Positions 1 to 5,153 of a DNA stretch of 5,153 bases are shown here, in pieces; within the stretch, counting starts at the first letter, position 1; the number at the start of each line of letters is the position of its first letter. This DNA is from CAYXSX01 sp964493095. GTDB lineage: Bacteria > Pseudomonadota > Alphaproteobacteria > Micavibrionales > Micavibrionaceae. The notes beneath the pieces are model-generated. The model saw only the letters and a program-made list of their open reading frames with translations. It was not told where the DNA came from and searched no databases. The position numbers and the translations under genes are program-made. Where the stretch lies: contig CAZBNG010000122.1 of assembly GCA_964493095.1 (NCBI GenBank), positions 1 to 5,153 on the forward strand, given 5' to 3'.

Positions 1-14
1 GTGGGTAAAAAACA

Positions 15-19
15 AAAGG
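15..19 (+). promoter_or_regulatory. Ribosome binding site of flgB
   Basis: The sequence AAAGG lies nine bases upstream of the ATG at 29. It is a partial Shine-Dalgarno match and the only purine-rich block in the 28-base leader. No promoter is recognisable in the little upstream sequence available. Confidence 0.5.
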
Positions 20-28
20 TTCTAAATA

Positions 29-478
29 ATGACTATCGAAAATATATCGCTTTTAAAAGCATTAGATACAAAAATGGACTATTTGAACCAGCGTCAGCGC
101 GTTATTGCTCAAAATGTAGCAAACGCGGATACGCCTGGTTACAAACCAAGAGATCTTGAAAAGCCGGATTTTAGTAATCTTATGAAGATGTTATCGGCGG
201 AAAAGGGAACGGCAACGGTGCGTCCTGTGACGGTTACCGCGCGGACGACCGGCTCCAACCAGATAAAACTCACGGGGCAAAGAACGGCCAATGATTCAAG
301 TGGCGATTTCAAAGAAATCATACAGAAGGACACTTATGAAGTGGCACCGGGCGGCAACGCTGTGATTATCGAGGAACAGCTTATCAATGCGAACCGTACG
401 ATGATGGATTACAATTTAATGAGCAATATTCTGCAAAAACAGATTGGTTTGTTAAGAACGGCCGTAAGGTCACAATAA
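29..478 (+). CDS. flgB: Flagellar basal-body proximal rod protein FlgB
   Basis: FlgB is a proximal rod subunit of the flagellar basal body. It is exported by the flagellar type III system and assembles in the periplasm on top of FliE. The 149-residue product has the family layout: an N-terminal amphipathic helix, then the rod/hook signature NVANADTPGY at residues 29-38, then a variable polar Thr-rich middle (about 60-95), then a C-terminal helix rich in Asn, Met, Gln and Leu (about 115-149) that would pack in the coiled-coil layer of the rod. There is no cleavable signal peptide, as expected for a type III substrate. The length is slightly above the usual 130-140 residues, with the excess in the middle region. 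The ATG at 29 follows a modest ribosome binding site and starts directly before the conserved helix. flgC follows after 27 bases, the usual flgB-flgC pairing. Identification is from family motifs and context. Confidence 0.96.
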   Translation: MTIENISLLKALDTKMDYLNQRQRVIAQNVANADTPGYKPRDLEKPDFSNLMKMLSAEKGTATVRPVTVTARTTGSNQIKLTGQRTANDSSGDFKEIIQKDTYEVAPGGNAVIIEEQLINANRTMMDYNLMSNILQKQIGLLRTAVRSQ

Positions 479-490
479 TTTTTGAGCTTT

Positions 491-498
491 AAGGAGGA
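491..498 (+). promoter_or_regulatory. Strong ribosome binding site that fixes the flgC start
   Basis: AAGGAGGA is a near-perfect anti-16S match. It sits seven bases before the ATG at 506. It supports that start over the in-frame TTG at 482, which lies upstream of the site and would add eight non-conserved residues. Confidence 0.85.
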
Positions 499-505
499 TA
501 GGGTT

Positions 506-925
506 ATGAGTTCGGATATTTACAACGCGATAACAATTTCCGCCCAGGGGATGCGTGTTCAGGGTACGCGTATCAAGGTTATTTCTGAAAACATTGCCAA
601 TGCAGATACGGCGGCAACGGCGCCGGGGGAAGACCCCTACACACGTCAGCAGGTTTCTTTTAAAAACACTCTTGACCGTAAACTGGGTGTAAATCTTGTT
701 CATATTGGTGATATTACTAAGGATACAGCCACGCCCTATCCGACACGTCTGATGCCTGACCACCCCGGCGCTGACGAAAATGGTATTGTTAAGATGGCAA
801 ATGTTAATATTCTGACGGAAATGGTGGATATGAGAGAAGCTCAGCGCAGCTACGAAGCGAATCTCGGACTTATTGATCAGAACAAATCCATGATTTTGCG
901 TACAATTAATTTGTTGGGTAACTAG
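506..925 (+). CDS. flgC: Flagellar basal-body proximal rod protein FlgC
   Basis: FlgC is the second proximal rod subunit of the flagellum and is secreted through the export gate after FliE and alongside FlgB. From the ATG at 506 the product is 139 residues, the normal FlgC length. The N-terminal helix leads into the rod-family motif NIANADT (residues 29-35), followed by an Ala/Gly/Pro-rich loop and the typical DPYTRQ segment. The last 43 residues (from about 97) form the conserved C-terminal helix of rod, hook and hook-cap proteins, with VNILTEMVDMREAQRSYEAN recognisable. The open frame extends back to a TTG at 482, but the strong ribosome binding site at 491-498 and family alignment favour 506. 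It lies 27 bases after flgB and 50 bases before fliE, almost certainly in one transcript. Nothing is broken or unusual. Confidence 0.97.
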   Translation: MSSDIYNAITISAQGMRVQGTRIKVISENIANADTAATAPGEDPYTRQQVSFKNTLDRKLGVNLVHIGDITKDTATPYPTRLMPDHPGADENGIVKMANVNILTEMVDMREAQRSYEANLGLIDQNKSMILRTINLLGN

Positions 926-933
926 GTTTAAGC

Positions 934-958
934 CCGTTTAATATGTTATAATAAACGG
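934..958 (+). repeat. Inverted repeat (hairpin) in the flgC-fliE gap
   Basis: CCGTTTA at 934-940 is the exact reverse complement of TAAACGG at 952-958, separated by 11 bases. Inside the loop, ATA (941-943) can pair with TAT (947-949). The resulting RNA hairpin would end just before the fliE ribosome binding site at 962. There is no T tract after it, so it is not a standard intrinsic terminator. A role in mRNA processing, or in setting relative expression of fliE, is an inference only. Confidence 0.55.
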
Positions 959-961
959 ATT

Positions 962-966
962 AGGAG
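962..966 (+). promoter_or_regulatory. Ribosome binding site of fliE
   Basis: AGGAG lies nine bases before the ATG at 976 and immediately after the hairpin at 934-958. The spacing is slightly long but normal. Confidence 0.7.
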
Positions 967-975
967 TTTTACCAG

Positions 976-1290
976 ATGGCTATCGATAAAGTTGTAGATC
1001 CCAGTATTGCCATAGGTGCTTACGCAAAAGGCGCTGATATCGGTCAGCGAAGCCCCGGTGCAGGTGATGATGGTATTAGGTTTAGCGACTATCTGGAAGG
1101 CAAGACGCGTGAATCGATTCAAACGCTTCGTCGTGGGGAAGAAATGTCCGCTCGCGCCATTACGGATGATGCCGATCTGACCGACGTGGTACAGGCTGTT
1201 ACGGCCGCTGAACTTACTCTGCAGACAGTTGTCGCTGTACGTGACCGTGTAGTTGCCGCGTATCAGGAAGTTATGCGCATGCCTATGTAA
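976..1290 (+). CDS. fliE: Flagellar hook-basal body complex protein FliE
   Basis: FliE joins the MS ring to the proximal rod and is the first substrate exported by the flagellar type III apparatus. The product is 104 residues, the usual size. The N-terminal third is Gly/Ala-rich and variable. The C-terminal half is helical and carries the family signature: a stretch ending DVVQAVTAAELTLQTVVAVR (about residues 67-86), then a tail matching the typical YQEVMRMP ending. The ATG at 976 is preceded by AGGAG at 962-966. The flgB-flgC-fliE order is a common bacterial block that encodes three adjacent parts of the rod base. The downstream gap of 85 bases before fliQ is the widest in the cluster. Confidence 0.96.
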   Translation: MAIDKVVDPSIAIGAYAKGADIGQRSPGAGDDGIRFSDYLEGKTRESIQTLRRGEEMSARAITDDADLTDVVQAVTAAELTLQTVVAVRDRVVAAYQEVMRMPM

Positions 1291-1294
1291 GATG

Positions 1295-1310
1295 TGGCAC
1301 AAAGTTTTCT
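1295..1310 (+). promoter_or_regulatory. Possible degenerate sigma-54 (RpoN) promoter upstream of fliQ
   Basis: TGGCAC at 1295-1300 is an exact match to the -24 half of a sigma-54 promoter. The -12 half, at the correct spacing, reads TTTCT instead of TTGCT, so the normally near-invariant G at -12 is a T. Sigma-54 drives many alphaproteobacterial flagellar genes, which makes the place sensible, but the mismatch is serious. If real, transcription would start near 1320 and give a leader of about 55 bases for fliQ. Confidence 0.22.
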
Positions 1311-1338
1311 GCGCTTTCCCTAAAATTCCAATTTCTAC

Positions 1339-1365
1339 GTTACAGTTTTAAAAATAATCTGTTAC
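1339..1365. repeat. Imperfect inverted repeat upstream of fliQ
   Basis: GTTACAG at 1339-1345 faces CTGTTAC at 1359-1365, with six of seven positions complementary. The 13-base A/T-only spacer (1346-1358) puts the arm centres 20 bases apart, about two turns of DNA helix. It ends ten bases before the fliQ ATG. It could be an operator for a dimeric regulator or a weak RNA hairpin at the fliQ start. No known site is recognised. Confidence 0.4.
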
Positions 1366-1375
1366 TCTCGTTGGC

Positions 1376-1642
1376 ATGGATGAAACCGAGGTCATAGAAA
1401 CGGCCCAGCAGGCTATTATGATTGCCGTAGAGATCGGTACCCCTGTTTTGCTGGTGGGGCTGGTAGTCGGCGTTACGATCGCGCTTCTGCAGGCTTTAAC
1501 GCAAATTCAGGAGATTACTCTTGTGTTTGTTCCCAAAATTCTCGCGATTTTCCTGACGCTTTTTGCGACTTTGCCTTCCATGATGAAAACTTTGGTGGTT
1601 TTTATGCAGACTTTGGCGGACCGAATGATCGGGCTCGGGTAA
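1376..1642 (+). CDS. fliQ: Flagellar biosynthetic protein FliQ (export gate)
   Basis: FliQ is a small component of the flagellar type III export gate, where several copies wrap around a FliP-FliR core at the centre of the MS ring. The 88-residue product has the family size and two long hydrophobic helices (about 14-38 and 50-75) joined by a short turn containing the hallmark QALTQIQE (residues 39-46) followed by FVPK (51-54). The start at ATG 1376 gives the normal N-terminus, but no convincing Shine-Dalgarno sequence precedes it, in contrast to flgC and fliE. fliR follows after 21 bases. fliP, often directly upstream of fliQ in other bacteria, is not in this window and must be elsewhere if the system is complete. 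Confidence 0.97.
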   Translation: MDETEVIETAQQAIMIAVEIGTPVLLVGLVVGVTIALLQALTQIQEITLVFVPKILAIFLTLFATLPSMMKTLVVFMQTLADRMIGLG

Positions 1643-1663
1643 CATGAAAATCAGGGGCTGACT

Positions 1664-2440
1664 ATGCAGGCCACGCTTCAGGACTTTCTGACTCACGGCG
1701 TTTTCGCCTTTATATTGACGTTTGTGCGGTTTGGTGCGGCTGTCATGATTATGCCCGGTGTCGGAGACTCATTTATACCGGCACGTTTGCGCTTGCTTTT
1801 TGCGCTTGGTCTCTCATTTATTATTGCGCCGCTGGTCAGGCCGTATATGCCGGATCCTTTGCCTGGAACTGTTTCGCTCTTCATTATTATTATTGCTGAA
1901 TTTGTCGTGGGCCTGTTCTTTGGAACTGTGGCACGGGTTTTTATGGCCGCTCTGGATGTCGGGGGAATGGTGACTTCCATGCAGTCCGGCCTGGGTAACG
2001 CCCAGATATTCAATCCGGCTTTGGCAACGCAGGGTTCTTTGGTCGGCGCATTTTTCTCTGTTACGGGCGTAGCCATTTTATTTGCTACAAATCTCCACCA
2101 CCTTTTGTTTATGGGGCTGGTGGAAAGTTATAAATTTCTTCCTGTGGGGAATGTGCCTGACGTAGGTTCGATGGCCGAGTTTATGGCGCAGGCTGTGACG
2201 GCAAGTTTTGCCATAGGCGTTAAGATGGCGGCCCCTTTTATCGTCATCACCTTGTTGCTGTACGCAGGAATGGGGGTTTTAACCCGTCTGATGCCACAGG
2301 TTCAGGTTTTTATGCTTGCCATGCCGCTGCAGATTTTGCTGTCGCTTCTTACCATTTCATTTGTTGTTTCAAGTATTTATCTGTTCTGGTCGGCGCAATT
2401 CGAACAGGCGATGACCTTTTTCTTAACCAGCATTCAATAA
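1664..2440 (+). CDS. fliR: Flagellar biosynthetic protein FliR (export gate)
   Basis: FliR is the single-copy subunit that completes the FliP-FliQ-FliR export gate for secretion of rod, hook and filament proteins. The product is 258 residues, typical for the family, and very hydrophobic, with about six segments near residues 12-32, 43-58, 68-92, 124-145, 176-206 and 213-240. Family landmarks are the early RFGAAVMIMPGVG with the PARLR that follows, the central GLGNAQIFNPA, and the strongly conserved LTRLMPQVQVFMLAMPLQI near residues 206-224. The ATG at 1664 has AGGGG at 1653-1657 six bases upstream. It is separated from fliQ by 21 bases and from flhB by 20, a compact export-gate sub-operon. 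In known structures FliR packs mostly in a helical assembly rather than as an ordinary membrane protein, so the hydrophobic segments need not be classical membrane spans. Confidence 0.97.
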   Translation: MQATLQDFLTHGVFAFILTFVRFGAAVMIMPGVGDSFIPARLRLLFALGLSFIIAPLVRPYMPDPLPGTVSLFIIIIAEFVVGLFFGTVARVFMAALDVGGMVTSMQSGLGNAQIFNPALATQGSLVGAFFSVTGVAILFATNLHHLLFMGLVESYKFLPVGNVPDVGSMAEFMAQAVTASFAIGVKMAAPFIVITLLLYAGMGVLTRLMPQVQVFMLAMPLQILLSLLTISFVVSSIYLFWSAQFEQAMTFFLTSIQ

Positions 2441-2460
2441 GGGCAGGCTAAAATAAAAAG

Positions 2461-3537
2461 ATGAGTGACGGTGAACAGCCAGATGATGCCCAGAAGACCG
2501 AAGACCCCACCCCCAAACGGCTTGAGGAGGCGCGGGAACGTGGGCAGGTTGCTTTAAGCCGGGAGGTTAACAACTGGGTAATGCTGTTCTTTGCAACGTT
2601 GTTGATAGCTTATTACGCTCACGGTTTTATGCTGCGCCTTTTGGAAAAACTAAAATTTTACATTGAGCAGGCCCATAACATGCCACAGGGGCCAAGAGGA
2701 ATTGGCTCCGTTCTGGCTAATGCCTTTGCAGAGGGAGTGCATGTCATGGCTTTTCCTGTTCTGGTGCTTATGACGGCAGCGTTTATCGGGCCGTTTGTAC
2801 AGATAGGACCGTTATTTGCTCCGAAGGGAATAAAGCCTGATTTTAGCAAAATTTCTCCCATAAAGGGATTCGGCAGGCTGTTTTCTCTGCGTTCTTTGCT
2901 TGAGTTTACCAAGGGGCTTTTGAAGCTGGGGATTGTCGGAACTGTCGGGACCATCATTATTTATCCTTTTTTCGGGCGCGTGGAAACCCTTGTAGGGGCT
3001 TCCGTGTCGTTGTTCATGGATGAATTGCACTCCATGTTTGTTCATATGATGACGGGAGTTCTGATCGTGCTTTTGGTCATTGCCGTTATCGATCTTGTGT
3101 ATCAGCGCGTTGAAAATATGAAAAAACTGCGTATGACCCAGCAAGAAATCAAGGATGAGTACAAACAGGCGGAAGGTGACCCTCATGTGAAGGCCAGGTT
3201 AAGGCAGTTGCGCGCCGAAAAGGCCCGTCAGCGCATGATTCAAGCGGTGCCGCAAGCGGATGTGGTAATCACGAACCCGACGCACTATTCTGTGGCGCTA
3301 AAATATGATGCCGAGGAGATGGAAGCCCCGGTATGTATCGCAAAGGGAGTGGATGAGGTTGCGTTGCGTATCCGCGAGGTGGCGAAAGAGCACGATGTCG
3401 TGCTTTATGAGAATGTCCCGCTGGCGCGCGCGCTTTATGATGTCGTGGAAGTAGATGAGACTATTCCCGTAGACCAGTATCAGGCGGTCGCCGAAGTTAT
3501 TTCATATGTTTTCAAACTCAAGGGGAAACTCAAATAA
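2461..3537 (+). CDS. flhB: Flagellar export switch protein FlhB
   Basis: FlhB is the export-gate component that changes substrate specificity from rod/hook to filament proteins after autocleavage of its cytoplasmic domain. The 358-residue product begins with the typical polar segment EDPTPKRLEEARERGQV (about 14-30). Four hydrophobic segments follow (about 39-58, 93-115, 152-172, 191-214), then a charged linker (about 215-255) and the C-terminal domain. The self-cleavage motif NPTH is intact at residues 272-275 (bases 3274-3285), so cleavage is expected between Asn272 and Pro273. The protein ends soon after the conserved domain and lacks the longer tail of enterobacterial FlhB. The ATG at 2461 has no well-spaced Shine-Dalgarno site; GGGCAGG at 2441-2447 is 13 bases away. 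A virulence-type homologue (YscU/SctU) is possible by family, but the flagellar neighbours settle the assignment. Confidence 0.97.
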   Translation: MSDGEQPDDAQKTEDPTPKRLEEARERGQVALSREVNNWVMLFFATLLIAYYAHGFMLRLLEKLKFYIEQAHNMPQGPRGIGSVLANAFAEGVHVMAFPVLVLMTAAFIGPFVQIGPLFAPKGIKPDFSKISPIKGFGRLFSLRSLLEFTKGLLKLGIVGTVGTIIIYPFFGRVETLVGASVSLFMDELHSMFVHMMTGVLIVLLVIAVIDLVYQRVENMKKLRMTQQEIKDEYKQAEGDPHVKARLRQLRAEKARQRMIQAVPQADVVITNPTHYSVALKYDAEEMEAPVCIAKGVDEVALRIREVAKEHDVVLYENVPLARALYDVVEVDETIPVDQYQAVAEVISYVFKLKGKLK

Positions 3538-3539
3538 CC

Positions 3540-3580
3540 TTATTGTGAAAGCCTTTGCGCATAAGTACAAAACACAATAA
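3540..3580. repeat. Perfect 8-bp inverted repeat between flhB and cckA
   Basis: TTATTGTG at 3540-3547 is the exact reverse complement of CACAATAA at 3573-3580, with 25 bases between them. Inside, TTTG (3554-3557) can also pair with CAAA (3568-3571), and TGCGCA at 3556-3561 is a small palindrome. There is no following T tract on either strand, so a standard terminator is unlikely. The repeat starts three bases after the flhB stop and ends ten bases before the cckA ATG. It could be an operator or an RNA structure affecting cckA translation. Confidence 0.5.
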
Positions 3581-3590
3581 AATCAACTCT

Positions 3591-5153
3591 ATGAAGTTGG
3601 ATAACGCCAGATTTATAGCCCGCCACCACAAAACGGCGCAAACGGAAGATCAGCAAACGTCAAAAAAACAGGGGCCTTTTGGTAATGCGATCGTTTTTGT
3701 AGCGGTGTTGCTTTATATACTGGCTTTCATGTCTCTGGCTGTGATGGCGTATCTCGGGCATGCCAGCATGGCGGTCGCAGCGACCGCAAGTTTTGTCATT
3801 GTTATGATTGGTGTGGCTGCTTCTTACACCTACCTTGTTTATCGGCGTCAAAATCGCGAGTACACTGTGATGCGCGAAGTTATCGAGGGAAGCCGAGGGG
3901 CGCGTTTGGTCACGGCTCCTGGTGATGAAACGGTATTTTACAATTCCAAATTTTCAAAATTATGCGACGGCTTGGGAGAGCCTGATTACAAAACGCTTAT
4001 GAAGCTCTTCGCCGAAGATGATGAAGCGCTTGCCCATTTTCGTCTTCTGGCTGATCAGGCGCATCGTGGGCTGACCGATTCCGTAGAGCTGCTTTCCACA
4101 ACAGAAAAGTATGAGCGCTGGTTGATGGTTACGGCACAGCCCATGGCACGCAGAAAAGGTTATGTGCATTGGCGCATCGACGACGTTACGCAAAAACATA
4201 CGGCAGATAGTGCTCTGCGGGAGGAACGGGAAAAGCTGATTGATTTTACCGACAATGCGCCTGTTGGGTTTTTCTCTGTGGATGAAAAGGGGCGTTTTGT
4301 CTTCGCCAATGCGACTTTTGCCCGCTGGGTCGGCGAGGACCTGAAGACGCTTTTGGAAAGTCGGGTGTTGCATACGTTTCTGGAAGAGCCGCCCAAGGGT
4401 GCTGCGCCTTACGACCTGATAGAGGAAGGCGGTGTGCGCCAGGTGGTAGAAGTACCGATGAAAGGGCCTGCCGGACGCATTTTCCTTGCATCGATTAATC
4501 AGATTCTTGTGCGTGATGAAGAAGGGGGGGTGCGTTCGCGGGCCGTAGTTCACGACCTGACGGCGGAACGCGAGATGCGCCGTGCCCTGAAAGCCTCAGA
4601 GGACAGGTTTCAGAGATTTTTTGAAGAAGCGCCCGTGGGTATTATCCTGCTTAACAGCGAAGGCGTGATTGATGATTGTAATAACGCTTTTTCCGATATG
4701 CTGGGTTCTGCGGTTTATGATATCGAAGGGAAACACTTTGAAGGTCTGATTAATGAGGCGGATCGCCATATGGCCATTGCGGCGATTGAGAAAATCGGGC
4801 AGGGGCAGCAGATGGAAGCGCCTCTCGATGTGGCGTTGAATGCCAAAGAGGGCGCTATTCAGGTACAAATGCACGCCCGAAAGTTTAAAGAGGGAGGCGG
4901 CATCGTTCTTCACTTTATTGATATGCGCGAGCAAAAAGCGCTGGAGGAACAGTTCGTGCAATCCCAGAAAATGCAGGCAATCGGGCAGCTTGCCGGCGGT
5001 GTTGCGCATGACTTTAACAACCTGCTGACGGCCATGGTTGGTTTTTGCGACCTGTTGCTGCTGCGTCACAAACCGGGCGATCCATCCTTTTCCGACATCA
5101 TGCAGATCAAGCAGAACTCCAACCGTGCGGCTAATCTCGTGCGCCAGCTTCTA
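3591..5153 (+). CDS. cckA: Cell-cycle hybrid histidine kinase CckA (partial, 3' end outside window)
   Basis: CckA is a membrane histidine kinase that passes phosphate, via its receiver domain and ChpT, to CtrA and CpdR in Alphaproteobacteria. The frame is open for 521 codons to the window edge. Two membrane helices lie near residues 32-54 and 60-84 with only a few residues between them, so there is almost no periplasmic part. A degenerate PAS-like region (about 92-205) is followed by two clearer PAS domains, each with an APVG motif (223-226 and 347-350), linked by charged helices. The HisKA domain starts near 455 and contains GQLAGGVAHDFNNLLTAM with the phosphoacceptor His473. The HDxxN pattern (His473 to Asn477) fits a kinase that can also act as phosphatase. 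The ATPase and receiver domains should follow beyond the edge. The ATG at 3591 lacks an evident ribosome binding site; an in-frame TTG at 3555 is a weaker alternative, and the next Met is inside the first membrane helix. Another PAS-containing hybrid kinase is possible, but the His-box region and the flhB neighbour favour CckA. Confidence 0.9.
   Translation, partial: MKLDNARFIARHHKTAQTEDQQTSKKQGPFGNAIVFVAVLLYILAFMSLAVMAYLGHASMAVAATASFVIVMIGVAASYTYLVYRRQNREYTVMREVIEGSRGARLVTAPGDETVFYNSKFSKLCDGLGEPDYKTLMKLFAEDDEALAHFRLLADQAHRGLTDSVELLSTTEKYERWLMVTAQPMARRKGYVHWRIDDVTQKHTADSALREEREKLIDFTDNAPVGFFSVDEKGRFVFANATFARWVGEDLKTLLESRVLHTFLEEPPKGAAPYDLIEEGGVRQVVEVPMKGPAGRIFLASINQILVRDEEGGVRSRAVVHDLTAEREMRRALKASEDRFQRFFEEAPVGIILLNSEGVIDDCNNAFSDMLGSAVYDIEGKHFEGLINEADRHMAIAAIEKIGQGQQMEAPLDVALNAKEGAIQVQMHARKFKEGGGIVLHFIDMREQKALEEQFVQSQKMQAIGQLAGGVAHDFNNLLTAMVGFCDLLLLRHKPGDPSFSDIMQIKQNSNRAANLVRQLL
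5007..5009 (+). other. Phosphoacceptor histidine codon (His473) of CckA
   Basis: The CAT codon encodes the histidine in the motif GGVAHDFNN, the H-box of the HisKA family. The flanking residues SQKMQAIGQLAGG before it, and GFCDLLLL then IMQIKQNSNRAANLVRQLL after it, match the characteristic CckA dimerisation and phosphotransfer hairpin. The acidic residue directly after the histidine is the expected catalytic base position. Confidence 0.9.

Noticed and set aside
1..25. Possible tail of an upstream gene ending in TAA at 23-25
   Set aside because: Only seven codons are available and the other frames give nothing recognisable, so no gene can be supported.
341..356. TGGCAC followed by GC inside flgB, resembling sigma-54
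   Set aside because: The GG to GC spacing is nine instead of ten bases and the site is in the middle of conserved coding sequence, pointing at nothing that begins downstream.
482..505. Extended flgC start at TTG 482
   Set aside because: It would place the strong ribosome binding site inside the gene and add residues not seen in FlgC. The ATG at 506 fits family length and spacing.
947..952. TATAAT as a sigma-70 -10 element for fliE
   Set aside because: No -35 match lies at 16-18 bases upstream, and the hexamer is part of the hairpin loop in an A/T-rich gap, so it is probably chance.
1693..2076. Minus-strand open frame of 127 codons inside fliR
   Set aside because: It overlaps the conserved FliR sequence, has no ribosome binding site or family features, and is explained by codon composition of the opposite strand.
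3555..3590. Alternative TTG start for cckA
   Set aside because: It is a rare start codon with no better ribosome binding site and would put the start inside the inverted repeat. It cannot be fully excluded because the ATG at 3591 also lacks one.
3960..4553. Long open frame of 197 codons on the minus strand inside cckA, with another of 157 codons at 4596-5069
   Set aside because: Both lie opposite the clearly coding PAS and HisKA regions of cckA. Their translations show no recognisable domain and are rich in His, Arg and Gln, as expected for shadows of a conserved gene.

Overview
The window looks like part of an alphaproteobacterial chromosome. All seven genes lie on the + strand and are packed tightly. 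Six encode flagellar basal-body or export-gate proteins in the order flgB, flgC, fliE, fliQ, fliR, flhB. The seventh, cut by the right edge, is a membrane-anchored hybrid-type histidine kinase whose phosphoacceptor region matches CckA, the cell-cycle kinase that feeds the CtrA phosphorelay in Alphaproteobacteria. The alphaproteobacterial assignment rests mainly on CckA and on its position next to fliQ-fliR-flhB. Base composition is moderate by eye, and I cannot place the organism below class level.

Layout: 1-28 is a short leader with a ribosome binding site. Bases 29-1290 carry the proximal-rod block (flgB, flgC, fliE). Bases 1291-1375 are the longest gap and hold an imperfect inverted repeat and a weak sigma-54-like element. 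Bases 1376-3537 carry three components of the flagellar type III export apparatus (fliQ, fliR, flhB). Bases 3538-3590 are a gap with a perfect 8-bp inverted repeat. Bases 3591-5153 are the first 521 codons of cckA, which remain open at the window edge. There is no gene-free stretch longer than 85 bases, and I see no tRNA, rRNA, mobile element or CRISPR.

How the genes work together: FliQ and FliR (with FliP, which is not in this window) form the export gate, and FlhB is its substrate-specificity switch. The gate secretes FliE first, then FlgB and FlgC, which build the junction to the MS ring and the proximal rod. CckA controls CtrA phosphorylation, and in many alphaproteobacteria CtrA controls early flagellar genes, so the cluster places structural genes beside a top-level regulator of their expression. 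This is a known type of neighbourhood and not a new system. The points worth checking are the non-coding structures in three gaps, the changing strength of ribosome binding sites along the cluster, the long N-terminal sensory part of CckA, and a G7 tract inside cckA.
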